64,000 nucleotides of DNA from Streptomyces rapamycinicus NRRL 5491 (GTDB taxonomy: Bacteria; Actinomycetota; Actinomycetes; Streptomycetales; Streptomycetaceae), in contig NZ_CP085193.1 of the NCBI RefSeq assembly GCF_024298965.1, positions 10,044,001 through 10,108,000 on the forward strand, in the 5' to 3' direction. Positions within the stretch are counted from its first letter, which is position 1. Each line of letters begins with the position of its first letter. A program made the position numbers and the translations under genes. Under the pieces are notes generated by a model. The model saw nothing but the letters and a program-made list of their open reading frames with translations, was not told where the DNA came from and searched no databases. Below, one piece after another: positions 36,318 to 44,975 of this stretch.

Positions 36318-37220
36318 ATGACGGGCACTGTCACCTTCATCGGCCTCGGCACGATGGGGCAGCCCATGGTCCGCAGCCTCGCGCGATCCGTGCCGGTGGC
36401 GGTCTTCGACGTCGACCCGGATGCGATCGACGCCGTTGTGCGGAACGAAGGTGTGACGGCACTGGCCGGTCCCGTCGATGGGGCCGAGGGCGATGTCGTG
36501 ATCCTCATGCTTCCGAACAGCGCGATCGTCGAGCGCGTCCTCGGCGACCCGGAAGACGCGGAGAGCCTCGCCGGCCGTCTGCGCCCGGGCACGCTGGTCG
36601 TCGACATGGGCTCGTCGGCACCTTTGGCGACTCAGCGGATGGCCGCCCGGCTCCGGGAGCGCCATGTGGCGATGATCGACGCCCCGGTCTCCGGTGGCCC
36701 CCGGAAGGCCGCGACGGCCGAGTTGACGATCATGGTCGGTGGGCCGGCCGAAGACTACGAGCGGGCCCTTCCGCTGCTGCGCGCGATGGGCTCGTCGGTG
36801 ACGCACGTCGGCCCCTCCGGATCCGCGCACGCACTGAAGGCCCTCAACAACCTGCTGTCGGCCATCGGGCTGGTCGGGGCGCTCGAGGTGCTCACCGCCG
36901 GGACCAAGTTCGGCTTGGACCCCCGGACCATGCTCGACGTCATCAACCGGTCCACCGGCCGCAACCAGTCAACCGAGGTCAAGATCGGGCCGGAGGTGCT
37001 GGACGGACGGTTCCAGGTCGGGTTCTCCCTCCCGCTGACCGTCAAGGACATCACCACCGCTCTGGAACTGTCGGCGTCCATGGGCCTGTCACTGGAGGTG
37101 TCGGAGGCCTGCGTCCAGTTCTGCCGGGCCGCGCTTGCCGACCTTGGTGAGAAGAACCCGGACCAGTCCGAGATGGCCCGCTACCTGGCAAAGGCGACCG
37201 GCGTCGATCTGACCGGATGA
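36318..37220 (+). CDS. 3-hydroxyisobutyrate dehydrogenase-family oxidoreductase
   Basis: 300 residues of the beta-hydroxyacid dehydrogenase family. The NAD(P) motif GLGTMGQPMVRSLA is at the start, followed by PNSAIVERVLG, the substrate-binding DAPVSGGPRKAATAELTIMV and the catalytic-Lys motif HALKALNNLLSAI. The C-terminal helical domain has FSLPLTVKDITTALELSASM. It interconverts a 3-hydroxy acid (or a tartronate-semialdehyde-like compound) and the semialdehyde. It lies 106 bases downstream of the CMD gene and probably shares its operator-controlled transcript. Last recognised gene of the island. Confidence 0.9.
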   Translation: MTGTVTFIGLGTMGQPMVRSLARSVPVAVFDVDPDAIDAVVRNEGVTALAGPVDGAEGDVVILMLPNSAIVERVLGDPEDAESLAGRLRPGTLVVDMGSSAPLATQRMAARLRERHVAMIDAPVSGGPRKAATAELTIMVGGPAEDYERALPLLRAMGSSVTHVGPSGSAHALKALNNLLSAIGLVGALEVLTAGTKFGLDPRTMLDVINRSTGRNQSTEVKIGPEVLDGRFQVGFSLPLTVKDITTALELSASMGLSLEVSEACVQFCRAALADLGEKNPDQSEMARYLAKATGVDLTG

Positions 37221-37354
37221 CTGCGCCGCCGGGAAAACGGTCGATGCACGACGGCGACGAATAAGAATGCGGGTATATATATCGTTTGGGGCCTTAACAG
37301 AGTTGTATGGGATGATATACGAGTTGGTCACGGATCTCTCCGAGAAGGTACGTA

Positions 37355-39604
37355 ATGGACCAGAAGGCGCCTGGGCCGGGTGGTCCGGGGGCGAACGGAC
37401 CGGCGCGTCGGAATGAGGTCATGGCCGCGGCGCTGCGGCGGCTCCACACACGCTTGCGTGCGAGTACCAGCACGGTCTACCTCGTGACGGGTGACGGCCG
37501 GGAATTGGCCGCCGCTGTGTCGGTGGACAGCCCCTTGGGGTTCACGGTGACACCGCGAATGTCCGTTGACGACCGTTGGCGGTCCGCGGCGTCAGCGCAC
37601 CGCACAGGCGAGCGGGTGATCATGCGTAACGCGGACTACGAGAAGCTGATCCGTGATGATCCGGCCCTCGTTCTGTACATGCCGTTCCCCGTGCTCGTGA
37701 TCTCGGTCCCGCTCCGTACCCAGGAGCGTCGATTCGGGGCCTTGAACTTGCGCTGGATTCCTCCGCGCCCGGTCGACGCGGAAGAGTTCCGGTATCTGGC
37801 AACGGTCTCGGATGCTCTGGCGCTCGACTTGCAGACGTTCATCGAACAGGGCGTCGCGGTGGAGGCGCCCTTCGTGCCGCTGTTCGTCTCCGCGGACGAA
37901 CCCGCCGCCCCGGCGGTGACAGCGCCCGCGGCGGACGGGCGGGACGACTGGCAGTCGGCGGTCGGCTCGTCGGTCGCGGCCAGTACGTTCGTCTACCAGC
38001 TGCTCGAACTCGCCTCCGAGCTGACCGCGGCGGTCCGCCCGCGCGATGTCGTCTCGATCGCGTGGACCCAGGTGGCGCGGCCCTTGGGCGGGCGGGCGGT
38101 GATGCTGTGCCTGGTGGAAAGCGCGCGACTGCGGGTGGTGGGGTCGGCCGGTTTCCCCAAAGAAGCCGTGCGCCGTGTGAACGGGCTCCCGCTGTCCCGG
38201 CACGCACCGGAGGCCGACACGGTAGTGAAGATCGCCCCCATGTTCTTCGAGACGGCCCAGGACCTGCGCGCCTCCTACCCCGGCCTCGATCGGGACGAGG
38301 AGGGTCAGTCCTGGGCGTTTCTGCCGCTGATCGCGGACGGGCGGGCCATCGGGTGCTGCGTGCTGGTCTTCGACCGGCCCCGCAGGATGCGATTCGACGA
38401 ACGCGCGCTCCTCATGCTCATGTTGGGACAGGTGGGCCAGTCCCTGGAGAAGACCCGGGCGTACGAGCTCGAGCACGCTCTGGCGCAGGGGCTGCAGCGG
38501 GGCCTGCTGCCGCGCAGCCTGCCGCACCTGGCCGAGGTCGACATCACCGCGCGCTATCTGCCGGCGACCGCGGGACCCAATGTGGGGGGCGACTGGTACG
38601 ACGTCGTCCCACTGCCCGGCAGGGGCGTCGGATTCGTCATCGGCGACGTGGAGGGACACAGCCTCGAGGCGGCTGGGATCATGGGGCAGATCCGTACCGC
38701 CGTGCGGTCCTACGCGGCCGAGGGGCACGATCCGTCCACCGTGCTGAGCCGCAGCAACCGCCTGATCACCGAGCTGGACACCGACCTGTTCGCCACCTGC
38801 TGCTGTCTTTGGCTGGACCTGGACACGGGCGGCGCCGCGGTGGCCAGCGCCGGTCACTCCCCTCCCGTCCTCAGCGACAGGGACGGCCTGACAACCGTCC
38901 CCGACCTGCTCGCCGGACCTCCGCTGGGGGTCGATCCCGGAGCGGTCTACCCCCAGACAGAGATCGAACTGTCACCGGACGGAATGATCGCCCTCTACAC
39001 CGACGGTCTGCTCGACGCCCGGCGCGTCGGCCCCGACGCCGCCGCCGAGCGGCTCTCCCGTCACCTGGCCGAAGGCCGCACGCGGAACCTGGAAGTGGTG
39101 GCCGACCAGCTCATCGGCGTCTCCCCGCCACAGGCGCTGCGCGAAGACGACGCCGCGCTGCTGCTCCTGCGCTACGAAGGGGCACCGGAGCGCCCTCACC
39201 GGCGCGTGGCCCGCGCCTCCGTACAGCGCCACGACCTGCAACGGGTGGGGCACATCCGCCATGTCCTGCGTGACCTGCTCCATGACTGGGACCTCGACGT
39301 CCTCACCGACGGTCTGGAGCTCATGGCCTCCGAGGTGGTGACCAACGCCTTGATCCACGCCCAGAGCGAGGTGGACGTGCGGCTCCGGGAGTACCCCGAC
39401 CGCCTGCGCGTGGAGGTGCGGGACAGCGACCCTCATCCGCCCGTCCCCGTCGCCTTCGTCGGCCCTGACGAACCGGGCAACCAGGAGGCGGAGTCCGGGC
39501 GCGGGCTGCTCATCGTCGACGCCCTGGCCTCCGCCTGGGGAAGCTCACCGGCCGGCCGGGGAAAGACCACCTGGTTCGAACTCGACATTCCGCCATCGCC
39601 ATGA
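37355..39604 (+). CDS. SpoIIE-type PP2C phosphatase with GAF domains and anti-sigma kinase domain
   Basis: 749 residues. Two GAF-like sensor domains (about 20-165 and 205-370) lead into a PP2C SpoIIE phosphatase (about 385-605). That domain has the metal motifs GPNVGGDWYDVVPLPGRGVG, VIGDVEGHSLEAAGIMGQI, ASAGHSPPVL and a late REDDAALLLLRY. The C-terminus (about 620-749) is a HATPase_c_2 domain of RsbW/anti-sigma type (LELMASEVVTNALIHAQSEV, GRGLLIVDALASAWG). Such fusions dephosphorylate anti-anti-sigma factors and may phosphorylate them too, tuning SigB-like stress responses. No sigma or antagonist gene is adjacent. The A/T-rich leader at 37240-37320 is the probable promoter. Confidence 0.93.
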   Translation: MDQKAPGPGGPGANGPARRNEVMAAALRRLHTRLRASTSTVYLVTGDGRELAAAVSVDSPLGFTVTPRMSVDDRWRSAASAHRTGERVIMRNADYEKLIRDDPALVLYMPFPVLVISVPLRTQERRFGALNLRWIPPRPVDAEEFRYLATVSDALALDLQTFIEQGVAVEAPFVPLFVSADEPAAPAVTAPAADGRDDWQSAVGSSVAASTFVYQLLELASELTAAVRPRDVVSIAWTQVARPLGGRAVMLCLVESARLRVVGSAGFPKEAVRRVNGLPLSRHAPEADTVVKIAPMFFETAQDLRASYPGLDRDEEGQSWAFLPLIADGRAIGCCVLVFDRPRRMRFDERALLMLMLGQVGQSLEKTRAYELEHALAQGLQRGLLPRSLPHLAEVDITARYLPATAGPNVGGDWYDVVPLPGRGVGFVIGDVEGHSLEAAGIMGQIRTAVRSYAAEGHDPSTVLSRSNRLITELDTDLFATCCCLWLDLDTGGAAVASAGHSPPVLSDRDGLTTVPDLLAGPPLGVDPGAVYPQTEIELSPDGMIALYTDGLLDARRVGPDAAAERLSRHLAEGRTRNLEVVADQLIGVSPPQALREDDAALLLLRYEGAPERPHRRVARASVQRHDLQRVGHIRHVLRDLLHDWDLDVLTDGLELMASEVVTNALIHAQSEVDVRLREYPDRLRVEVRDSDPHPPVPVAFVGPDEPGNQEAESGRGLLIVDALASAWGSSPAGRGKTTWFELDIPPSP

Positions 39605-39615
39605 GAGGGCGCGTC

Positions 39616-39684
39616 GTCAGGCACGTCAGGCACGTCAGGCACGTCAGGCACGTCAGGCACGTCAGGCACGTCAGGCACGTCAGG
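39616..39684. repeat. 9-bp minisatellite GTCAGGCAC
   Basis: Seven perfect tandem copies of GTCAGGCAC and a final GTCAGG fill almost the entire gap between two convergent genes, and supply the AraC stop codon (TGA, minus strand) in the last partial unit. A perfect array of this type is expected to change copy number by slippage. Whole 9-base changes keep all frames and leave both coding regions intact. Confidence 0.97.
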
Positions 39685-40468
39685 TGCGGCTGGGGCGAGT
39701 GCCTTGGCCGCCGGGGGTGAAACGGGACGGCGGCAGGCCGAAGGCGCGGGTGAAGGCGGTGGTGAAGGCGGCGGGGGAGGCGTAGCCGAGGCGGCCGGCG
39801 GTCTCGGTGACGGTAGCGGTGCGCAGCAGCGGGACCGCCGCGAGCAGGCGGGCGCGGGCCCGCCAGACGGCGGGGCTGTCTCCGGTCTCCGCGCGGAAGC
39901 GCCGGGTGAAGGCCCGTTCGCTCTGGGCCGTCCGGCCGGCCCAGACCGCGTTGGTGATGCCGACGTCCGGTGCGGCCAGATACTCCCGGCACAGTTCCGC
40001 CAGGTCGGCGGAGGGCGGAATCGCGACATGGAAGGGGAGCGGGGTGCGCCCGGATATCTCGTGCAGCAGGAGCGCGGCTATGCACCCTTCCCGTCCCGAC
40101 AAGCTGTAGTCGGCCTCGAACTCGACGGCGGTCAGGAGGAGTTCGCGGAGCAGCGGGGGTACGTCCACGACCGTGCAGGTGGCGGGCCACCAGGGAACGG
40201 CGTCCGGCTCGATGTACAGGCTCCGGGTGCTCACCCCCAGCATCCGGACCCGGTGCCGGGTGGCGGCCGGAATCAGGACGGCGCGCTCGGGCGGGACGGT
40301 CCACGTACCGGCGCCGGTGTCGACGACCATGACCCCGGTGGCGCCGTAGAGGAACTGCGCGCGGCGATGCTCGTGCCAGTCCAGTACGTGTCCCGGCGGA
40401 TAGTCCGTGCCGAGCGGCAGCACGACCCGGTTGACGTGGTCGATGGCGTCCAGGGGGACGTTTCTCAC
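39680..40468 (-). CDS. AraC-family transcriptional regulator
   Basis: 262 residues from GTG 40468. A cupin-type sensing domain (DYPPGHVLDWHEHRRAQFLY, GTWTVPPERAVLIPAATRHR) precedes an AraC DNA-binding domain with two helix-turn-helix units. The second reads TVTETAGRLGYASPAAFTTA, FTRAFGLPPSRFTPGGQG. This AraC_binding/HTH_18 layout often regulates a divergent transporter gene. Here the TauE-like gene starts 85 bases away on the other strand and is the probable target. The stop codon is made by the minisatellite. Confidence 0.92.
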   Translation of the reverse strand: MRNVPLDAIDHVNRVVLPLGTDYPPGHVLDWHEHRRAQFLYGATGVMVVDTGAGTWTVPPERAVLIPAATRHRVRMLGVSTRSLYIEPDAVPWWPATCTVVDVPPLLRELLLTAVEFEADYSLSGREGCIAALLLHEISGRTPLPFHVAIPPSADLAELCREYLAAPDVGITNAVWAGRTAQSERAFTRRFRAETGDSPAVWRARARLLAAVPLLRTATVTETAGRLGYASPAAFTTAFTRAFGLPPSRFTPGGQGTRPSRT

Positions 40469-40552
40469 CCCACCACCGTACTGGCCGAGACGCGAAAGAA
40501 CTGTGCCGGTCTTCGCATGCGGGAAGGGCGGCGGCCCTGGTGGGGTGGTCCC

Positions 40553-41362
40553 GTGGACATCGCGATGCTGATCGGGATCGGGCTCCTCACCGGAGTGACG
40601 ACGGTTTTGTTCGGGTTCGGCGGCGGGTTCGCCGCGGTCCCGGTGGTGGTGTGGGCGGACGCCGCGCTCGGCGCGGACGCGATACGGGTGGCCACGGCCA
40701 CCTCGGCCCTGGTGATGGTGGTGAACGCGGCGTTCGCGACGGCCGTCACGGCCCGGCGCGTGCTCGGCGCCCTCCGCGGCAGCACGGGGCTGCTCCTCCT
40801 GCTGGCGGCCGGTGCCACGGCCGGTGCGCTCGCCACCCGCCGCGCCCCACCGGCGCTGGTCCTCTGGCTGTTCGTCGCGTATGTGGCCAGCACCATCGTC
40901 GACCTGCTGCTGCGCCCCGGCTTCCTGCGCCCCGGTGCGCACATCGAGTCGGCAGACGGACCGCGGCCGCTGCCGGCCGTCCTCGGCGCCCCCATTGGCG
41001 CGGTCGCGGCGTTCCTCGGTGTGGGTGGCAGCGTCATGACCGTCCCCGCGGTGAGGCGCGCCGGGCACACGATGCACATGGCGAGCGCGCTGGCCAACCC
41101 CCTCACCTTGGCCATCGCGCTCCCGGCCGCCGCGGTCTCGCTCGGCGGCACCCCGCTCCCGGCCTCCGCCGGTGCGCATGTCCACCTGGTGGGCCTCGTC
41201 GACCCCGGTGCCGCCGCGGCCCTGCTCGCCGGTGCCCTGCCGGTCATCGGGGTGCTGCGACGGCGCCCACCGCGCATCCCCGACCGGATCCACGCCTGGG
41301 CGTACATAGGACTGCTCACCGTCGTGGTGGCGGCGATGTCGCTGTCGGCCGTTTCACGGTGA
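40553..41362 (+). CDS. TauE/SafE (TSUP)-family membrane transporter
   Basis: 269 residues from GTG 40553 (an ATG at 40517 is possible). About eight helices are present with the TSUP signature GFGGGFAAVPVVVWADAALG in the first half and GVGGSVMTVPAVRRAGHTMH in the second, the duplicated motif of this family. TSUP proteins move sulfite, sulfoacetate, taurine or other organosulfur/carboxylate anions. Divergent from the AraC gene with an 84-base gap, probably under its control. The substrate is not known. Confidence 0.88.
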   Translation: MDIAMLIGIGLLTGVTTVLFGFGGGFAAVPVVVWADAALGADAIRVATATSALVMVVNAAFATAVTARRVLGALRGSTGLLLLLAAGATAGALATRRAPPALVLWLFVAYVASTIVDLLLRPGFLRPGAHIESADGPRPLPAVLGAPIGAVAAFLGVGGSVMTVPAVRRAGHTMHMASALANPLTLAIALPAAAVSLGGTPLPASAGAHVHLVGLVDPGAAAALLAGALPVIGVLRRRPPRIPDRIHAWAYIGLLTVVVAAMSLSAVSR

Positions 41363-41364
41363 CG

Positions 41365-41515
41365 GCGGCGAAGGCGGTGACGGTCTTGCCGACCCCGGCG
41401 GGGCGGTCAGTGTCAGCAGCCGTACCTGGTGCGGCAGCCGGGCCCGCTCCACCAACTCGTGGGTGCGGCCCACGAGGCTGCTCAGCCGGCTCAGCGGTCC
41501 GCCGCCCGGCGCGCA
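41365..41515 (-). pseudogene. Fragment of an AfsR/LuxR-type P-loop regulator
   Basis: The minus strand codes for LSRLSSLVGRTHELVERARL then QVRLLTLTAPPG. A single missing base near 41391-41396 follows, after which GKTVTAFAAV comes in another frame. Together this is the start of a STAND ATPase regulator (consensus FVGRExEL...TLTGPGGVGKTRLA). No effector or DNA-binding part remains. The fragment ends against the TSUP gene and begins next to the ROK stop. It is a scar of a lost regulator. Confidence 0.65.
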
Positions 41516-41532
41516 GCGGTCACGGCCGTCCC

Positions 41533-42762
41533 CTACGGCCGCTCGGGAGTGCCGAACCGCCGGCGCACCGTGGCACGTGCCTCCCCATACCGGTGTCCGC
41601 GCTGAGCCATGTGCTCTCGCCGGTTCTCGTGCTGCCGGGGCGCCATGCGGGCGATGGCGCCGAGCGCCGCGGCGGAGTCGCCGAGTCCGGCCGGGCGCAC
41701 CGCCGGCCGCCCGTACGAGCCGCGCAGCACGCGCGTGTCCAGCGCCCGTTCGATCGACCGCATCAGAGCCGGACCGGCGTCGACCAGCTCACCGCCTACG
41801 ACGATCACGCCAGGGCCCACGGCGTGGCTCACGGTGTCCAGCATTCCGCCGATGCGAGCGCCGGCCCGCTCCAGGACCGCATGAGCCTTACGGTCGCCCG
41901 ACCTGACCGCGGCCACCAGCTCCGGCACGTCCGCCGCCGTACCTCCGGCGGCGCGGTAGGCGTCGAGTACGGCCCCGATCGAGGCCACCGTCTCCAGGCA
42001 CCCGGTGCCACCGCATTCGCAGGGCGCGCCGTCCGGTTCCACGGTGATGTGGCCGAACTCTCCGGAGTGGCCGTGAGCGCCGCGGTGGAGTGCGCCGGCC
42101 ACCACGAGTCCGCCGCCGACGCCGTGCGACAACCGCAGGTACAGCACGTCCTGTTCGCCGGCGGCCGCGCCCCAGATCGTCTCGGCCAGGGCCGCCAGCC
42201 GGGTGTTGTTGTCGATCAGCACCCGCGTACCGAAGCGCTCGCGGACCAGCTCGGAAACCGTGTTGTGCCGGGACGCCCGCATGGGGCCGCGATCCGGCGG
42301 GCCGACCGGCCCGACCACCCCGACGCCGATGCCATCCGGCGCGCCGGATCGCAGCGTCCCGCCCGTCAGGGTGTCCGCCAGCCGCCATGCGATGTCGACA
42401 CGGGCCTGCCACGGGGTGTCGGGGCCGTGTGCCTCCCCCACGGCGCCGACGATCTCGCGTGACGCGTCCATCGTGGCCACCCGCACCGCCCGCCGCGCGA
42501 ACTCGATCCCGAGCAGCAGGCCGGTTCCGGTGTTCACGGTGAGCACCTCGGCCGGGCGGCCCCGCTTGCGTCGGGCCGCTTGCGGTATCGAGGCGAGGAC
42601 GGTGCCGTTGTCCATGAGCGCTCCGACGGCGTCGTGGAGCACGGTACGGGACAGGCCGCACAGGGTCCCCAGCTCTCCCCGCGTCAGCGGGCCGTGTTCG
42701 CGCAACAGGCGCAGCACCAGGGTCTTGTGGGCGGCGGAGGCCCGTGTCCTCTCAGTCAGCAT
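41533..42762 (-). CDS. ROK-family transcriptional regulator
   Basis: 409 residues. The N-terminal winged helix (LRLLREHGPLTRGELGTLCG, LSRTVLHDAVGALMDNG) marks an NagC/XylR-type repressor and not a plain kinase. The ROK domain has GIGVGVVGPVGPPDRG, VLIDNNTRLAALAETIWGAA, HGHSGEFGHITVEPDGAPCE and the zinc motif CECGGTGCLE, with VIVVGGELVDAGPALM. Such proteins sense sugars or their phosphates. The C-terminal 40 residues are Arg/His-rich and unusual for the family. No sugar-use gene is directly adjacent. Confidence 0.9.
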   Translation of the reverse strand: MLTERTRASAAHKTLVLRLLREHGPLTRGELGTLCGLSRTVLHDAVGALMDNGTVLASIPQAARRKRGRPAEVLTVNTGTGLLLGIEFARRAVRVATMDASREIVGAVGEAHGPDTPWQARVDIAWRLADTLTGGTLRSGAPDGIGVGVVGPVGPPDRGPMRASRHNTVSELVRERFGTRVLIDNNTRLAALAETIWGAAAGEQDVLYLRLSHGVGGGLVVAGALHRGAHGHSGEFGHITVEPDGAPCECGGTGCLETVASIGAVLDAYRAAGGTAADVPELVAAVRSGDRKAHAVLERAGARIGGMLDTVSHAVGPGVIVVGGELVDAGPALMRSIERALDTRVLRGSYGRPAVRPAGLGDSAAALGAIARMAPRQHENRREHMAQRGHRYGEARATVRRRFGTPERP

Positions 42763-42908
42763 GGCGGAAGGGTCCCCTCTTTGAACGCACCTGTGACGTG
42801 GGCAGGACGCCGGTGAGTCGGTCGCTTGTGGCCCGGGAGGCTAGAGAGGGTCTTTGTGGGAATTCTGTGGGTTTACGAGGCGGCGCGGCCACAGGTGCCC
42901 GGACCGCG

Positions 42909-43790
42909 TCAGGCCCCGGCGGCCCGCGACCGGTCGGGCCGGTGTATCGCCCGGTGAGCCACGTGGATGACATCCGCGAGGGCGGCCGGCCGGGAGAGGA
43001 ACGGTGAGTGCGAGGAATCCATTTCCACGACCGTCGTCGGCTGGGCGGAGACGGCGTCGATTTCCCGGACCATGAGGCGCTGCAACGTGGGCCGTATGGC
43101 GTTGTCCCTGGTGCAGACGACATAGCTGTGCGGGATCGAACCGTACCGTTCGGCGGTCACCGTGATCGGTTCGGAGACGACGCCGGCGGGCGCGTCCGTG
43201 GTCAGCAGCGAGATCGCCGCCTCGGCGGTCACCTCGTCGGTGACGTCGTTGTAGAACGTCTCGCGGATGACGGCCCGACGGTCGGTGTCGCCCGTGTCGT
43301 AGCGCAGCGCACCGACCGACGCCGGGTCCGCCGAGAGCGCGCCCGCCACCATCTCTCCCGCGTTCTCCGGCAGGCGGAGGTACTGCGCCGCCGGCGCCCC
43401 ACTGACCGGGGCGAACGCCGTTACGTACATGAGCTCGGCGAACAGTTCCGGCGCCTGTTCGGCCGCGGCGGTCGCCACGGTGCCGCCCATGCTGTGCGCC
43501 ACGACCAGACACGGCCGGCCGCCGCCGATCCGCCGCACCTGCTCGACCAGGCTCGCGGCCGCGGAGGACGCAGTGATCCCGGCCACCGGCGAGGGCTCCA
43601 CGGCGAACGCCCCGGCATCGAACGGACGCGCCCATCGCGACCGGGGCGAGCGGCCCTTCAGACCGTGTCCGTCGAGGTCCACGGCGACCGAGGCGACACC
43701 ACGGCTCGCGAGCTGCTCGCCGACCAGGCTCCAGCACCAGCTGCCGTGCCAGAAACCGTGCACAAGAACGACAGGGGTCGTGGCTTCCAC
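42909..43790 (-). CDS. Alpha/beta hydrolase
   Basis: 293 residues from GTG 43790, GAGGAAAAGC upstream. Features are VVLVHGFWHGSWCWSLVGEQ, VASVAVDLDGHGLKGRSP, the nucleophile motif LVVAHSMGGTVATAAAEQ (Ser) and a C-terminal His in EMDSSHSPFLSRPAALADVI. The SSHSPFLS pattern is typical of the pheophorbidase/methyl-esterase-like and EstC-type group. A hydrolytic role on an ester is likely, substrate unknown. Divergent from the XRE regulator gene, its probable controller, since this class of regulator often sits beside an oxidoreductase or hydrolase. Confidence 0.87.
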   Translation of the reverse strand: MEATTPVVLVHGFWHGSWCWSLVGEQLASRGVASVAVDLDGHGLKGRSPRSRWARPFDAGAFAVEPSPVAGITASSAAASLVEQVRRIGGGRPCLVVAHSMGGTVATAAAEQAPELFAELMYVTAFAPVSGAPAAQYLRLPENAGEMVAGALSADPASVGALRYDTGDTDRRAVIRETFYNDVTDEVTAEAAISLLTTDAPAGVVSEPITVTAERYGSIPHSYVVCTRDNAIRPTLQRLMVREIDAVSAQPTTVVEMDSSHSPFLSRPAALADVIHVAHRAIHRPDRSRAAGA

Positions 43791-44048
43791 GCTTTTCCTC
43801 TTTCATCCACATCTCATCAACCAACTGGGGACAGCAGGACCATAGACACGCGCGGGAGACGGGCAAACAGCTCAGCCACGTACTGACGACCAGTGGATAA
43901 AACGGGCGGCACCCGGTGTGCCGACCGGCCCATGTGCGCTGGGTGCGTGCCCAGTGCGACGATGCACCTCATGAAGCGCCCTCTCGACGCGGTCCACGGT
44001 CCGATCGCCAGTGCGGACCCGGGCTGGCGGCCCACCCCGGGGACCCAG

Positions 44049-44912
44049 GTGACGGACCGGATCCAATTGGGGGACTTCCTCCGCCGTCGCCGTGAGTCAC
44101 TGCGTCCGGAGGATCTCGGCCTCGCCCCCGGCACCCGGCGCAGGACTCCGGGGCTGCGCCGCGACGAGGTGGCGGCGATGGCCAGCATGTCCACGGCCTA
44201 CTACGAGAGTCTCGAGCAGGCGCGTGGCCCCCAGCCATCGGTCGCGATACTCGGGAGCATCGCGACCGCCCTGCGACTGACCCCCGACGAACGGCGTCAT
44301 CTGTACCTGCTGGCCGGGCACGCGCCGCCGATGCCCGCCGAGCCCCCGGACTACGTCGACCCGGGACTGTCGTACACACTGGACGCGGTGGCGGCCACGA
44401 CACCCGCGCTCATCTCCGACGACCTCTCCAACGTCCTGGCACAGAACCGTTTGAACGTCGCCCTGTTCGGCACGTTCGCCGACCGGCCCGGCCACGAGAA
44501 GAACCTGACCTGGCACTGGTTCACCTCCGCGCACTGGCGTTCCGTACTGCGCTCGGCGTCGCCCCAGGAGGAGGTGGCGACCAGCCTGTTGTACGTGGCC
44601 GACCTCAGGGCCACGGTCACCCAGCGCGGCCACGATCCCGCCGCCGCGGCACTGGTCTCCGATCTGCGTGCGGCCAGCGCGGAGTTCGCCGAGATGTGGG
44701 ACCAGCACCGGGTGTCGACGCTGCACTGCTCGACGAAGTCCGTGTTCCACGAGCGGGTGGGGCGCCTTGATCTGGACTGCGTCGTCCTCGCCAGCCCACT
44801 GTCCCGGCAACGGCTTCTCCTGCTTCAACCCGTGCGGGGCACGGAGACCACGGACCGCCTGAGCCGCCTCCAGCTGTCGATCAGCGGCGAGCGATCCACC
44901 CGAGTCATTTAA
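44049..44912 (+). CDS. XRE-family regulator with MmyB-like ligand domain
   Basis: 287 residues from GTG 44049, which gives a GGGGA ribosome site and the usual family start (IQLGDFLRRRRESLRPEDLG). ATGs at 43962 and 43971 would add a non-conserved lead. The helix-turn-helix reads RRTPGLRRDEVAAMASMSTA, YYESLEQARGPQPS. The C-terminal half is the MmyB-like PAS-type domain (LSNVLAQNRLNVALFGTFAD, SPLSRQRLLLLQPV), which in relatives binds fatty-acid-like ligands. Probably controls the divergent alpha/beta hydrolase. Confidence 0.9.
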   Translation: MTDRIQLGDFLRRRRESLRPEDLGLAPGTRRRTPGLRRDEVAAMASMSTAYYESLEQARGPQPSVAILGSIATALRLTPDERRHLYLLAGHAPPMPAEPPDYVDPGLSYTLDAVAATTPALISDDLSNVLAQNRLNVALFGTFADRPGHEKNLTWHWFTSAHWRSVLRSASPQEEVATSLLYVADLRATVTQRGHDPAAAALVSDLRAASAEFAEMWDQHRVSTLHCSTKSVFHERVGRLDLDCVVLASPLSRQRLLLLQPVRGTETTDRLSRLQLSISGERSTRVI

Positions 44913-44943
44913 TCCGCGTGCCGCCCGCTTTTGTCCCGCTCCT

Positions 44944-44956
44944 TGACGTGGCGTCA
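44944..44956. promoter_or_regulatory. Inverted repeat before the serine hydrolase
   Basis: TGACG and CGTCA flank a TGG spacer, 20 bases before the ATG at 44976, overlapping a TTGACG that could be a -35 element. A possible operator; no regulator is assigned. Confidence 0.35.
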
Positions 44957-44975
44957 GATGTTAGCGTGAGCCGCC

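Noticed and set aside
39616..39684. CRISPR array
   Set aside because: The units are 9 bases with no spacers; this is a tandem minisatellite. No cas genes occur in the window.
44941..44970. Standard -35/-10 promoter before the serine hydrolase
   Set aside because: TTGACG and TAGCGT are only 13 bases apart, too close for a normal promoter; kept only as an inverted repeat.
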